A DNA stretch of 64,000 bases from Hymenobacter gelipurpurascens (GCF_900187375.1 NZ_FYEW01000001.1:2418001-2482000); one strand, 5' to 3'; counted from the first letter of the stretch, positions 51,614-59,910 are shown. Numbers and translations: made by a program. The notes: generated from the sequence alone by a model not told the origin.

Positions 51614-52860
51614 TAGCTACGGATTTTACGGAAAATGACGGACGTATTGTGGCCGCCGAAACCGAACGTGTTGCTCATGGCCACATTCACCTCGCGGGCC
51701 TGGGCCTTATTGAATGTGAAGTTCAGCTTCGGGTCGAGCTCTGGATCATCGGTGAAATGGTTTATGGTCGGCGGAATCAGGTCGTGCTGCATAGCCAGGA
51801 GGCAGGCAACCGCCTCAATGGCACCAGCACCACCCAACAAGTGGCCCGTCATGCTCTTGGTAGAGCTGATGTTCAGGTTGTAGGCCTCTTCGCCAAACAC
51901 CTTCTGAATGGCCTTCACCTCTGCCCCATCGCCCAGCGGAGTGCTGGTGCCGTGGGTGTTGATGTAGTCCACATCGGAGGGCGAAATACCGGCATCGCGG
52001 AGGGCATTCTGCATCACGAGTACCACGCCATTGCCCTCGGGGTCGGGGGCCGTGATGTGGTACGCATCTGCTGACATACCGCCGCCGATTAGCTCAGCAT
52101 AGATTTTCGCGCCGCGGGCTTTGGCATGCTCATACTCTTCCAGTACAAGCGCACCAGCACCTTCGCCCAGCACGAAGCCATCCCGCTCCTTGTCATAGGG
52201 GCGCGAAGCAAGTTCCGGCGAGTCATTCCGCTCGCTCATGGCCTTCAAGGCATTGAAACCACCCACACCAGACTCGGTGATGGCGGCCTCAGAACCGCCC
52301 GTTACCATCACATCAGCCATGTTCAACCGGATGTAGTTGAAGGCCGAAATGATGGAGTCGGAAGAAGACGCACACGCGGAGGTCGTCACGAAGTTCGGAC
52401 CACGGAATTTGTGCTTGATGGAAATATTGCCCGATGCGCTGTCGGCAATCATCTTCGGAATGAAGAAAGGATTGAAGCGAGGCGTGCCGTCGCCGTTGGC
52501 GAAAGCAATACACTCGGCTTGCAGCGAAGTAAGGCCTCCGATGCCGGAGCCCCAGATAACGCCCACGCGGTCTTTGTCCACTCCTTCCAGGTTGGCGTCC
52601 TGAATGGCCTCATCGGCGGCAATCAGGCCAAACTGGGTGAAGATGTCCATTTTCCGGCCTTCTTTCCGTTCGAAGTAATCGTCCGGATTGTAGTCCTTCA
52701 CCTCACAGGCAAAGCGAGTCTTGAACTTGGTGGCATCGAAACGGGTGATGGGCGCGGCGCCACTAACGCCGGCCTTCAGGCCCTCCCAATAAGCGGGGGC
52801 AGTTTTGCCGATCGGGGTAATAGCACCCAGGCCGGTCACGACAACTCTCCGAAGAGACAT
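51613..52860 (-). CDS. fabF: Beta-ketoacyl-ACP synthase II
   Basis: A 415-residue condensing enzyme that extends acyl-ACP with malonyl-ACP in fatty-acid synthesis. The catalytic Cys is in TTSACASSSDSII, the two His are in INTHGTSTPLGD and MTGHLLGGAGAIEAV, and the C-terminal SNTFGFGGHNTSVIFRK is the family ending. The ATG at 52860 (MSLRRVVVTGLGAITP) is chosen because the family starts there; a start 75 bases upstream would add an unrelated stretch. It follows acpP by 101 bases and overlaps rnc by one base. Confidence 0.96.
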   Translation of the reverse strand: MSLRRVVVTGLGAITPIGKTAPAYWEGLKAGVSGAAPITRFDATKFKTRFACEVKDYNPDDYFERKEGRKMDIFTQFGLIAADEAIQDANLEGVDKDRVGVIWGSGIGGLTSLQAECIAFANGDGTPRFNPFFIPKMIADSASGNISIKHKFRGPNFVTTSACASSSDSIISAFNYIRLNMADVMVTGGSEAAITESGVGGFNALKAMSERNDSPELASRPYDKERDGFVLGEGAGALVLEEYEHAKARGAKIYAELIGGGMSADAYHITAPDPEGNGVVLVMQNALRDAGISPSDVDYINTHGTSTPLGDGAEVKAIQKVFGEEAYNLNISSTKSMTGHLLGGAGAIEAVACLLAMQHDLIPPTINHFTDDPELDPKLNFTFNKAQAREVNVAMSNTFGFGGHNTSVIFRKIRS

Positions 52861-52961
52861 AGGCTGGCTCAGAGAAGCGAAAGAAAGGAAAAGTAAGAAA
52901 GCAAAACGGCCGGCGGCTAGCCGGCCGGTAAGCACTTAAAGGGTAAAGAGCTTGCCGCGGA

Positions 52962-53198
52962 TTACTTGGCGTGCTCTTCGAGGTAGCTGATAGCCTGGCC
53001 TACGGTGCCAATGTTCTCGGCTTGGTCGTCTGGAATCGACACGTTGAATTCTTTTTCAAATTCCATGATCAGCTCGACAGTGTCCAGCGAGTCAGCACCC
53101 AGATCGTTGGTGAAGCTAGCCTCGGGAGTAACTTCAGATGCTTCTACGCCAAGTTTATCGATGATGATGGCTTTTACTTTTTCTGCAATTTCAGACAT
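52962..53198 (-). CDS. acpP: Acyl carrier protein
   Basis: A 78-residue acidic protein with the phosphopantetheine attachment Ser in [20 protein letters not shown]. It carries growing acyl chains for fatty-acid synthesis and supplies acyl groups to lipid assembly. It is the first gene of acpP-fabF-rnc and has a promoter-like pair just upstream (53228-53260). Confidence 0.97.
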   Translation of the reverse strand: MSEIAEKVKAIIIDKLGVEASEVTPEASFTNDLGADSLDTVELIMEFEKEFNVSIPDDQAENIGTVGQAISYLEEHAK

Positions 53199-53227
53199 TT
53201 CCGTGGGGGTTTAAGGAAAACTCGGCA

Positions 53228-53260
53228 CAAATAACACCATCTTCCCTAACATTGTCAAAC
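53228..53260 (-). promoter_or_regulatory. Candidate acpP promoter
   Basis: On the minus strand, TTATTTG (53228-53234) resembles the Bacteroidota -7 box and TTTG (53256-53259) stands 21 bases upstream at -33. The acpP ATG is about 30 bases downstream. Confidence 0.4.
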
Positions 53261-53327
53261 TTCACGCCTCTAATCTTCTAGGTGCAAGATTATGGCCGAA
53301 GAGGTTCCTTCTGGGTTTCCACCTGCT

Positions 53328-53335
53328 TAAATTTG
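53328..53335 (+). promoter_or_regulatory. -7-type box before the IPExxxVDY-type gene
   Basis: TAAATTTG fits TAnnTTTG and ends 25 bases before the ATG at 53361. No clear -33 box is seen. Confidence 0.4.
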
Positions 53336-53360
53336 CCTTCTCTTCCTCCTTTTGTGCCTC

Positions 53361-53789
53361 ATGAAAACACTCACGCTCGACGTTGAATACGACTGCGACT
53401 TCGACCTGTTTGGGCTCGTTTCTTCCTCGCGAGAGCACACGCTGGCCTGGACGCTCAACCGCCTCCTGCACCTGCGCTTGGTGAAACAGCAAGATCTGAT
53501 CTATGATCTGCTCACGCGGGGCCGGTTGGTCATCAGCAATTATATGCACGCCACGGAGCACTTCACACTGCGCCTGTTGCGCAACCGTTCCGTCGATCCT
53601 TCGCCCCTGAAGAAGCCTTTCCTGGCTCCCGATATTAAAGAGTACGACTACTTGTTGCAGGTAAGCAATGGCAGTGGCCCCTTGGCGGCAGAGGCACTTC
53701 TCTCCTGCCTAACGGCTTTGCCGGAAGTGCAGCTGGTCAGTCAGTTTGACCCAAATGACTTAAAATTCAAAGAAAATCTGCTCTTTTGA
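53361..53789 (+). CDS. IPExxxVDY-family protein
   Basis: A 142-residue cytosolic protein. It starts MKTLTLDVEYDCDFDLFGLVSSSREHTLAWTLNRLLHLRLVK and ends LPEVQLVSQFDPNDLKFKENLLF; the middle has PFLAPDIKEYDYLLQV in the place of the I-P-E-x-x-x-V-D-Y motif that names this Bacteroidota-only family. Function is unknown. It commonly lies next to pyruvate kinase in these genomes, as here (pyk starts 118 bases downstream), and the two are divergent from acpP. ATG at 53361 is chosen; the TTG nine bases earlier is weaker. Confidence 0.8.
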   Translation: MKTLTLDVEYDCDFDLFGLVSSSREHTLAWTLNRLLHLRLVKQQDLIYDLLTRGRLVISNYMHATEHFTLRLLRNRSVDPSPLKKPFLAPDIKEYDYLLQVSNGSGPLAAEALLSCLTALPEVQLVSQFDPNDLKFKENLLF

Positions 53790-53801
53790 GCAGTAAAACC
53801 G

Positions 53802-53856
53802 TTGTCATCCTTCATCTGGCGTCCTGCGCTTTGCAGACGTCTGGTGAAGGATGACA
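53802..53856. repeat. Short intergenic palindrome GTCATCCTTCA...TGAAGGATGAC
   Basis: Imperfect arms of about 25 bases (TGTCATCCTTCATCTGGCGTC with GACGTCTGGTGAAGGATGACA) around a very short loop. It lies between the IPExxxVDY gene and pyk. It shares the GTCATCCT/AGGATGAC ends of the larger palindromes. Confidence 0.65.
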
Positions 53857-53906
53857 GGTGTTTGCCCCTGCTTCCTTCGAAAATTTCTGAACATACTACT
53901 TGCTGC

Positions 53907-55346
53907 ATGGAACCTCGTCCTCATTTTAATAAAACGAAAATCGTGGCCACCGTTGGCCCCGCGTCCAATACTTACGAAAAGCTGGGTATGCTCATCCGCG
54001 AAGGTGTGGATGTGTTTCGCCTGAACTTCTCGCACGGTAGCCACGAGGACCATCTGTCGGTGATCAACACGGTGCGCCGCCTCAATAAGGACATGCGTAC
54101 TCACGTAGGCCTGTTGCAGGACCTACAAGGCCCCAAAATTCGCTTGGGCGAGGTAGAAGGCGGCGGCGTAGAAATCAAGGCCGGCGATAAAATCAAGCTG
54201 GTATGTGGCGAAAAGGAAATCAGCACGGCCACGCGCCTGAGCACGATTTACCTGGGCCTGGCGCGCGATGTAAAATCGGGTGACATGATCCTGATCGACG
54301 ACGGCAAGATTGAGTTGCGCGTACTGGCCACCGACCGCGACAAGGAGGTAGATGTGGAGGTCATCTATGGTGGCCTAGTGAAGCCCCGCAAAGGCATCAA
54401 CCTGCCCGACTCCGATGTATCGGCTCCCTCGATGACGGAGAAAGACATTGAGGATCTAAAGTTTGGCCTAGAGAACGATGTTGACTGGATTGCGCTGTCG
54501 TTTGCGCGCCGCGCCGAAGACATTCGCTTCATCAAGAGCCTGATTGCGGAGAGCGGCAAGACTGCCCGCGTTATTGCCAAGATTGAGACGCCCGAAGGCC
54601 TCAAGAACCTCGACGAAATCATTGCCCTCAGCGACGCCATCATGGTAGCCCGCGGCGACCTGGGCGTAGAGGTGAAGATGGAAGAAGTGCCAATGGCGCA
54701 GAAGCTCATCGTGGAGAAGTGCAACAAGGCCGGCAAGCCCGTTATTGTAGCTACCCAGATGATGGAAAGCATGATTACGGCCCCCCGTCCTACCCGTGCC
54801 GAGACCAGCGACGTGGCTAACGCCGTTATTGATGGCGCCGACGCCGTGATGCTGTCCGCAGAGACGGCAGTAGGCGCTTACCCGGCGGAAGTTATCCGCT
54901 CCATGGTAGCTACCATCCTGAGCGTAGAAACCCGTATGCCCAGCCTCTTCAACCGCTGGCATTCTATTACGCCGGAGTCTCCTACGTTCATGGTCGATAG
55001 CGTGCTGTCAGCAGCCTGCCACTTGGCTAAGAACACGGGTGCCAAAGCCATTACCGGCATGACGCACCGCGGCTACACGGCCTTCCAGATTGCGAAGTAT
55101 CGCCCTAAGGCTAACATCTTTATTTTCACCGACAACCGTAACCTGCTCACCACACTGAGCCTGATTTGGGGTGTACGTGGCTTCTACTACGACCGCATGA
55201 TCAGCACCGATGGAACCGTGTCTGACATCAAGTATGCCCTGACGGCCTCCGGTCATCTGCAGAAAGGCGACGTGTTCATCAATACCGCCTCCATGCCGAT
55301 CAACGAGAAAGGCAAAACCAACATGGTAAAAGTAAGCGTGGCCTAG
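53907..55346 (+). CDS. pyk: Pyruvate kinase
   Basis: A 479-residue glycolytic enzyme that transfers phosphate from PEP to ADP. Landmarks: KTKIVATVGPASNTYEKL, VDVFRLNFSHGSHEDH, LQDLQGPKIRLG, the active-site Lys and metal Glu in RVIAKIETPEGLKNLDEII, the Asp of MVARGDLGVE, and VIVATQMMESMI. The C-terminal domain ends with an allosteric region (INEKGKTNMVKVSVA). The ATG at 53907 gives the family start MEPRPHFNKTKIVATVGP; a longer frame upstream runs through a palindromic repeat. It and ppsA are opposite steps at the PEP/pyruvate node. Its TAG stop lies in GGCCTAG. Confidence 0.97.
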   Translation: MEPRPHFNKTKIVATVGPASNTYEKLGMLIREGVDVFRLNFSHGSHEDHLSVINTVRRLNKDMRTHVGLLQDLQGPKIRLGEVEGGGVEIKAGDKIKLVCGEKEISTATRLSTIYLGLARDVKSGDMILIDDGKIELRVLATDRDKEVDVEVIYGGLVKPRKGINLPDSDVSAPSMTEKDIEDLKFGLENDVDWIALSFARRAEDIRFIKSLIAESGKTARVIAKIETPEGLKNLDEIIALSDAIMVARGDLGVEVKMEEVPMAQKLIVEKCNKAGKPVIVATQMMESMITAPRPTRAETSDVANAVIDGADAVMLSAETAVGAYPAEVIRSMVATILSVETRMPSLFNRWHSITPESPTFMVDSVLSAACHLAKNTGAKAITGMTHRGYTAFQIAKYRPKANIFIFTDNRNLLTTLSLIWGVRGFYYDRMISTDGTVSDIKYALTASGHLQKGDVFINTASMPINEKGKTNMVKVSVA

Positions 55347-55359
55347 AGCTTATTAAACC

Positions 55360-55403
55360 CACAAAAAAGGCCCGCCTGATAACTCAGGCGGGCCTTTTTT
55401 GTG
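55360..55403 (+). terminator. Intrinsic terminator after pyk
   Basis: A 20-base perfect stem (CACAAAAAAGGCCCGCCTGA and complement) with loop TAAC, 13 bases after the stop. Confidence 0.92.
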
Positions 55404-55461
55404 GTGTCTGATTCTAAGCAAGAGTATCCTAGGCCACTCTTGCGCGTCATACCCCGCCGTG

Positions 55462-55601
55462 CTAACGGGAACCCCACCTCGACCTCTCCCCTCGGGAAGA
55501 GGGGCTTAGGTTAGCACTACAACGACACTGTTTGCTGATGGCCGAGTAGTATTCTAAGCCCCTCTCCCCGAGGGGAGGGGTTGGGGTGGGGTTCCCGTTA
55601 G
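55462..55601. repeat. Palindromic intergenic repeat, GGGAACCCCACC family, copy 2
   Basis: Outer ends CTAACGGGAACCCCACCTC and GGGGTGGGGTTCCCGTTAG are exact or near complements; inside them CTCTCCCCTCGGG and CCCGAGGGGAG also pair. It matches the element at 14437-14556 in both sequence and layout. Confidence 0.8.
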
Positions 55602-55674
55602 CCCGCGAAACGTGCGCCGGCACGCTACAGGGCCATAATAAGACCACTAATCTCGCTAGGCCACCTTACACGCG

Positions 55675-55706
55675 AAAAGGCTCCGCGCAGCAGCGCGGAG
55701 CCTTTT
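55675..55706 (-). terminator. Intrinsic terminator after rpsT
   Basis: Fourteen-base arms AAAAGGCTCCGCGC and GCGCGGAGCCTTTT with loop AGCA, about 30 bases past the rpsT stop. Confidence 0.9.
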
Positions 55707-55738
55707 ACTATAAAGAGCAGAAACGCCAGTTTTGCCGT

Positions 55739-55996
55739 TTAGGCAGCCAGCGACTTCACGAACTTAGCCAGCTTCGACTTGTTGTTGGCGGCTTTGTTCT
55801 TGTGGATGATGTTCTTCTTAGCCAGGCGATCCAGCATCGACGATACTTTCTGCAGCAGCTCCTGTGCAGCCGAAGCGTCGGTGGTTGCACGCAGCTTCTT
55901 GATAGCGGTGCGGGTAGATTTAGCCTGGTAACGGTTCAGCACGCGCTTCGCTTCGTTGGAACGGATGCGCTTAAGGGCCGACTTATGATTTGCCAT
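55739..55996 (-). CDS. rpsT: 30S ribosomal protein S20
   Basis: An 85-residue basic protein of the small subunit: MANHKSALKRIRSNEAKR at the start and the helical KSTRTAIKKLRATTDASAAQELLQKVSSMLDRLAKKNIIHKNKAANNKSKL, the S20 pattern. It binds 16S rRNA early in assembly. It is a single gene with its own consensus promoter at 56045-56075 and its own terminator, so it is a separate transcription unit. Confidence 0.97.
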   Translation of the reverse strand: MANHKSALKRIRSNEAKRVLNRYQAKSTRTAIKKLRATTDASAAQELLQKVSSMLDRLAKKNIIHKNKAANNKSKLAKFVKSLAA

Positions 55997-56044
55997 GGGT
56001 TAAGAAAAGTGGTCTTCTGCTCGAAATCAATTCAATTGGGTTGG

Positions 56045-56075
56045 CAAAGGTAAGGTTTTGGTTTGAAATAGCAAA
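56045..56075 (-). promoter_or_regulatory. rpsT promoter, Bacteroidota consensus
   Basis: On the minus strand TTTG (56072-56075) and TACCTTTG (56045-56052) are 19 bases apart, an excellent match to the -33 TTTG and -7 TAnnTTTG consensus. The ATG follows about 50 bases downstream, so the leader is short. Confidence 0.75.
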
Positions 56076-56122
56076 CTCCTCGTCACTATAACTGACTGAG
56101 AAAGGCCCGAGTGGCCTACGCC

Positions 56123-56138
56123 TGCCAAGTACTTGGCA
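56123..56138. repeat. 16-base perfect palindrome TGCCAAGTACTTGGCA
   Basis: Self-complementary without a loop, in the divergent region between rpsT and the YheT-type gene. It could be an operator; no regulator is known here. Confidence 0.3.
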
Positions 56139-56278
56139 CAACACGCCGGTTTCCACCCATTTTTCATTCGGCATGCCGAACTTTTTCGTTGAAACAGGGT
56201 CTATATAGGCTGATTTTGTGTATCTTCTCAGGCTATTCCGCCGGCATTACTGATGCGCACCTCTAGCCGTTTTCTCCC

Positions 56279-57265
56279 ATGCCACTCGTCGCCGAATCCT
56301 CGTATCAACCGCCCTTCTACCTGTTTAACGGACACCTCCAAACCATCGTACCAAGCCTCTGGCGCACCGTGCCGGAAGTACATTACCAGCGCGAACGGGT
56401 GGAAACCGACGACGGAGATTTCTTGGACCTGGACTGGTCACGCCTTACGCCAGGGCGTAGCGCCAGTGGCCTAGGCATCGTCTCGCATGGTCTGGAGGGT
56501 GATGCCTCTCGCCCTTATGTGCGCGGCATGGTACGCGCCCTCAACCACGCGGGCCTGGATGTACTGGCCTGGAATTACCGTAGCTGCAGTGGGGAGATGA
56601 ACCGCCTGCTCCGCTCCTACCACCTCGGCGATACCGACGACCTCGATTTTGTGGTGCGCTATGCCTTGGGCACGGGCCATTACCGCCAGGTGTACCTCAC
56701 GGGCTTTTCAGCCGGCGGCAATGTTACACTGAAGTACCTAGGCGAAAAACCAGAGCGGGTGCCGCAAGAAGTGAAGCGGGCCGCCGTGTTTTCGGTGCCG
56801 ACCGACTTAAGGGCCAGCTCTTACAAAATCGCCCGGCTCGAGAACCGCATCTACCTCAACCGCTTCCTGAAAACACTGCGGGCAAAAATGCGCCAGAAAG
56901 CCGCCCTGATGCCCGGCCAGATTGATATTCATGATTTAGATGAGCTCCTCGACTTTCCACAGTTTGATGAGCGGTTCACGGCACCCATGCACGGCTTTAA
57001 ATCAGCCGATGACTACTACGAGCACTCCAGCTCCGGGCAATATATAGGCAACATTCAGGTGCCTACGCTGCTCGTGAATGCACAGAATGACCCGTTCCTG
57101 TCGCCTTCCTGCTTTCCGCGCGAAGTAGCCGCCAGCAGCCCCTACGTGTTCCTAGAGACGCCTGCCGATGGTGGCCACGTAGGATTTGCGGAGGGCACGC
57201 CCGATGGAGCCTATTACTCAGAGCGGCGCGCTGTAGAGTTCCTGATGGCCGAAGTGCCTGCTTAA
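56279..57265 (+). CDS. YheT-family alpha/beta hydrolase
   Basis: A 328-residue cytosolic hydrolase of the YheT (UPF0017) type. The family entry signature NGHLQTIVPSLWR and the DGDFLDLDW segment are present, with LGIVSHGLEGDASRPYVRGM as oxyanion region, the nucleophile elbow GFSAGGNVTLKYLGE, the Asp in VPTLLVNAQNDPFL and the His in DGGHVGF. Substrate is unknown; E. coli YheT is an uncharacterised esterase-like protein. It has a terminator behind it and runs convergent to rsmG. Confidence 0.87.
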   Translation: MPLVAESSYQPPFYLFNGHLQTIVPSLWRTVPEVHYQRERVETDDGDFLDLDWSRLTPGRSASGLGIVSHGLEGDASRPYVRGMVRALNHAGLDVLAWNYRSCSGEMNRLLRSYHLGDTDDLDFVVRYALGTGHYRQVYLTGFSAGGNVTLKYLGEKPERVPQEVKRAAVFSVPTDLRASSYKIARLENRIYLNRFLKTLRAKMRQKAALMPGQIDIHDLDELLDFPQFDERFTAPMHGFKSADDYYEHSSSGQYIGNIQVPTLLVNAQNDPFLSPSCFPREVAASSPYVFLETPADGGHVGFAEGTPDGAYYSERRAVEFLMAEVPA

Positions 57266-57300
57266 AGGCAGAAGTAGTAGATATAGGTACAGATTTTTCC

Positions 57301-57343
57301 TAAAAAAGCCCTTGCTTCCATAATAGAGGCAAGGGCTTTTTTA
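57301..57343. terminator. Bidirectional intrinsic terminator
   Basis: Fifteen-base arms TAAAAAAGCCCTTGC and GCAAGGGCTTTTTTA around 13 bases, between the convergent YheT-type and rsmG genes. T-runs on both sides. Confidence 0.88.
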
Positions 57344-57357
57344 GGGGGCAGAGTGGC

Positions 57358-57990
57358 CTAGCGCGGCTTGGCAGAATTCGTCGGGACGAACACTACTTTT
57401 TTGGTATCGAAAAACTCCTCCTGGAAGAAGTCTTTCAACTCATATACCGTTGCTTTCAAACCTGACTCTTCGATTTCCTCAGCCAAGTCGCCGCCTTTCA
57501 GGTAGTAGAGGCCCGCGGTGGCATCGCCGTTGGGCTTGTAGCGATGCGCAATCCAGGTATGGAAGGTGGCGAGGCGAGCTACGGCGCGGCTCACTACGTA
57601 ATCGTATTTGGTGCGCAACTGCTCCGCCCTGATTTGCTCGGCCGTGACGTTGGAGAGGCCTAGGTCGCGGGCCATTTCCTGCACGGCATGGATTTTCTTA
57701 CCGATGCTATCCACCAGATGAAACTTCACCTCCGGGAACAGAATGGCCAGCGGCAGGCCTGGTAGGCCACCTCCCGTCCCCACATCAAGCACCGAAGTGC
57801 CGGCCGGAAACTCCACCACCTTCGCAATGCCCAGAGAGTGCAGAAAGTGCCGCTCGGCGAGATTGTCTACGTCGGTGCGGGCCACCAGATTCAGGCGCTC
57901 ATTCCAACTGCGGAACTCCGTTTCGAGCTGTTGAAACAGGTGGCGCTGGTGGTCGGTGAGGTGGGGGAAGTAGTGGGAGATAATATCCAT
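57358..57990 (-). CDS. rsmG: 16S rRNA (guanine-N7) methyltransferase RsmG
   Basis: A 210-residue SAM-dependent enzyme that methylates G527 of 16S rRNA. SAM motif: VLDVGTGGGLPGLPLAILFPEVKFHLVDSIGKK; further pieces are NLVARTDVDNLAERHFLHSL and VVSRAVARLATFHTWI. Length and order match RsmG (formerly GidB). It is separated from mnmG, its partner in many genomes. A consensus promoter sits just upstream (57998-58029). The TAG stop lies in GGCCTAG. Confidence 0.95.
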   Translation of the reverse strand: MDIISHYFPHLTDHQRHLFQQLETEFRSWNERLNLVARTDVDNLAERHFLHSLGIAKVVEFPAGTSVLDVGTGGGLPGLPLAILFPEVKFHLVDSIGKKIHAVQEMARDLGLSNVTAEQIRAEQLRTKYDYVVSRAVARLATFHTWIAHRYKPNGDATAGLYYLKGGDLAEEIEESGLKATVYELKDFFQEEFFDTKKVVFVPTNSAKPR

Positions 57991-57997
57991 CGTGGGG

Positions 57998-58029
57998 CAA
58001 AGATAGAAGAGTGAAGTGGTGGCCTACAA
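57998..58029 (-). promoter_or_regulatory. Candidate rsmG promoter
   Basis: On the minus strand TATCTTTG (57998-58005) fits the -7 box and TTG (58027-58029) stands 21 bases upstream. The ATG is only seven bases after the -7 box, so the message would be nearly leaderless. Confidence 0.45.
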
Positions 58030-58034
58030 CAAAG

Positions 58035-58076
58035 CGTCATCCTAGAGGCAGCAAAAGAACTGGCTTCAGGATGACG
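58035..58076. repeat. Degenerate intergenic palindrome CGTCATCCT...AGGATGACG
   Basis: Nine-base arms at 58035-58043 and 58068-58076 share the GTCATCCT ends of the larger palindromes; the interior no longer pairs. It appears to be a decayed copy. Confidence 0.5.
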
Positions 58077-58097
58077 GATCTGCCGGGGCTAACAGCA

Positions 58098-58125
58098 AAA
58101 AGCACTGACCTAGGCCAGTGCTTTT
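58098..58125 (-). terminator. Intrinsic terminator after the second ECF sigma gene
   Basis: Ten-base arms AAAAGCACTG and CAGTGCTTTT; the centre is ACCTAGGC, so a CCTAGGCCAGT motif forms half of the hairpin. It lies just past the minus-strand gene ending at 58132. Confidence 0.8.
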
Positions 58126-58131
58126 CTTCTT

Positions 58132-58749
58132 CTAGATGATTTCTTTTTTGTTCTTCACCATGTCATAGAGCAACTCGCGGGCGCGGTGCAGCTGGGCTTT
58201 CACGGTGCCGAGCGGCGCTTTCAGCTCCTGGGCAATTTCCTCATAGCTCAGCTCATCGAAGTAGCGCAGCGTCACGAGGCGCTGGTACTTTTCGGGCAGC
58301 CGCGATACCACGTGCTGCATGATTTCGATCTTCTGGTTTTTGATGGCCGTCTCCTGCGGGTTCAGGTTTTGGTCGCGGAAGTCGATGGTAATTTCGTCGC
58401 CGTTGTCGATTTTGATAGCCGAATCAATCGACATCGTTTTGATTTTATTCTTGCGGATAAAATCGATGCAGTTGTTGGTGGCAATGCGGAACAGCCAGGT
58501 ACTAAAGGCAAACTCCGGATTGAATTTGTGCAGGTTCTTGAATGCCTTCGCGAAAGCCTCAATCGTCAGGTCCTCGGCATCATCGGGGTTGCGCACCATC
58601 TTGAGCACCACATGATACACCGGCTTCTTGTAGATCTGCATCAGCTCGGCATACGCCTTCTCATTGCCTTGCTCTACAGCCGCGCGAATGAGTTTGAAGT
58701 CGTGCTTTGCTTTAGCGGAAAACTGTTTTTCCTGATTATTTACTTCCAT
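58132..58749 (-). CDS. ECF/RpoE-type sigma factor
   Basis: A 205-residue sigma factor. Region 2: YAELMQIYKKPVYHVVLKMVRNPDDAEDLTIEAFAKAFKNLHKFNPEFAFSTWLFRIATNNCIDFIRK. A linker (TMSIDSAIKIDNGDEITIDFRDQNLNPQE) precedes region 4: LPEKYQRLVTLRYFDELSYEEIAQELKAPLGTVKAQLHRARELL. In Bacteroidota a protein with this layout is near-universal and thought to act in general gene expression. The start overlaps the end of the glycosyltransferase gene by ten bases, so translation is coupled. No anti-sigma gene is adjacent. Confidence 0.92.
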   Translation of the reverse strand: MEVNNQEKQFSAKAKHDFKLIRAAVEQGNEKAYAELMQIYKKPVYHVVLKMVRNPDDAEDLTIEAFAKAFKNLHKFNPEFAFSTWLFRIATNNCIDFIRKNKIKTMSIDSAIKIDNGDEITIDFRDQNLNPQETAIKNQKIEIMQHVVSRLPEKYQRLVTLRYFDELSYEEIAQELKAPLGTVKAQLHRARELLYDMVKNKKEII

Positions 58750-59897
58750 CGGAGAGTACGGTAGAGGAACAGCGAGATTCCCAGAGCGAGATAATAAAAA
58801 AAATACACAGCATCAAGGATAGGCAGCCACGCTACGGGCAACCGGTCATCGAGCCGGCGGCCAAGCTGCGCGTACACTACCGTGAGCAAAACGGTGCGTG
58901 TGAGCACGGCTATAGCCAAAGATACCCAATCGGGCGGGGAAAATAGCAGGCCGATTGCCGTGCCATAAAAAAGCAGGTTAGCACCTATAAAGATACCAAT
59001 CCGCATACGGTCTTCCAACCGATATTGACGCCCCGCCGACAAGTGCCGACGCTTTTGTCGCCACCACGCACGCCAGGTCTGGGCCGGCTCGCTCAGCGTA
59101 TGCGCGCCCGGCTCGCCCACTACCGCTACCCGCGCCCCTTGAGCTACGGCATCCTGCACCAGCAGGTCGTCGTCGCCGCCGAGGCTCCGGATGTGGGAGG
59201 CAAAACCCTTAGTAGAGTGAAAGACTTGCCGCGTGTAGGCCAGGTTGCGCCCGACGCCCATATACGGGCTGCCACGCCATGCGAAAGACAAATACTGTGC
59301 CCCCGTCAGGAAGGTTTCAAACCGGATGAGCTTATTTAGAAACCCCACCTCTGGCGCATACGCCGAGTATCCCAGCACCATATCGGCCGGCTGGCTGAAG
59401 CCACGCTGCATGTACCTGATCCACTGGTTAGTGGCCGGAATACAGTCGGCATCGGTGAAGAGCATTCGGGGGTGGCGGGCCGTTTTTATGCCGAGCGTCA
59501 GGGCATATTTTTTTGGTGACAAACCGTCAGGCGTGCTCGTGACAGTGACCAGACGCACGTGCGGGTAGTACTGCGTGAGCTGCTGCATATACAGGAACGT
59601 GTCGTCCTCGGAGCGGTCATCTATCAGGATAATCTCGAAGCCGGCCGGGTAGTCCTGCTGCAAAAGCAGTGGCAGCAAACGGCGCAGGTTCTCCAGCTCA
59701 TTGTGGGCGCACACCAGCACCGAAACGGGCTCCGCATCGGGGGCATCCGATGGCTCCGGCGGGCGGCGGGCAAAGGGCCGAAAGTAGTAGGCCACATAGT
59801 AGAGCTGCACCGCTATACTGAGCAGCAACAGGCCTAGGGCCGGAGAAACAGAGAAAGACAAAATGTGGAAAGTGAAGTAGCCCGCAAAAGTAGGCAT
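58740..59897 (-). CDS. Membrane glycosyltransferase family 2
   Basis: A 385-residue protein with an N-terminal membrane helix (PALGLLLLSIAVQLYYVAYYF), a GT2 domain (VSVLVCAHNELENLRRLLPLLL, ILIDDRSEDDT, MLFTDADCIPA, the acidic LGGDDDLLVQDA and WRQKRRHLS where QxxRW usually sits) and C-terminal membrane segments. It would transfer a sugar from an NDP donor to a lipid or polymer at the inner membrane. The ATG at 59897 gives MPTFAGYFTF; a TTG at 59861 (SFSVSPAL) is an alternative, since a -7-like TACTTTTG overlaps the first codons (59885-59892). It and the ECF sigma gene form one unit. Confidence 0.85.
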   Translation of the reverse strand: MPTFAGYFTFHILSFSVSPALGLLLLSIAVQLYYVAYYFRPFARRPPEPSDAPDAEPVSVLVCAHNELENLRRLLPLLLQQDYPAGFEIILIDDRSEDDTFLYMQQLTQYYPHVRLVTVTSTPDGLSPKKYALTLGIKTARHPRMLFTDADCIPATNQWIRYMQRGFSQPADMVLGYSAYAPEVGFLNKLIRFETFLTGAQYLSFAWRGSPYMGVGRNLAYTRQVFHSTKGFASHIRSLGGDDDLLVQDAVAQGARVAVVGEPGAHTLSEPAQTWRAWWRQKRRHLSAGRQYRLEDRMRIGIFIGANLLFYGTAIGLLFSPPDWVSLAIAVLTRTVLLTVVYAQLGRRLDDRLPVAWLPILDAVYFFYYLALGISLFLYRTLRWK

Positions 59898-59910
59898 TCG
59901 GAGTACCTTT

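Larger units (their letters stand above)
55347..55738. other. Intergenic region between pyk and rpsT
   Basis: These 392 bases between the convergent pyk and rpsT genes hold, in order, the pyk terminator (55360-55403), a long palindromic repeat (55462-55601) and the rpsT terminator (55675-55706). I see no gene. A TAGGCCAC site lies in each of the two spacers. Confidence 0.7.
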
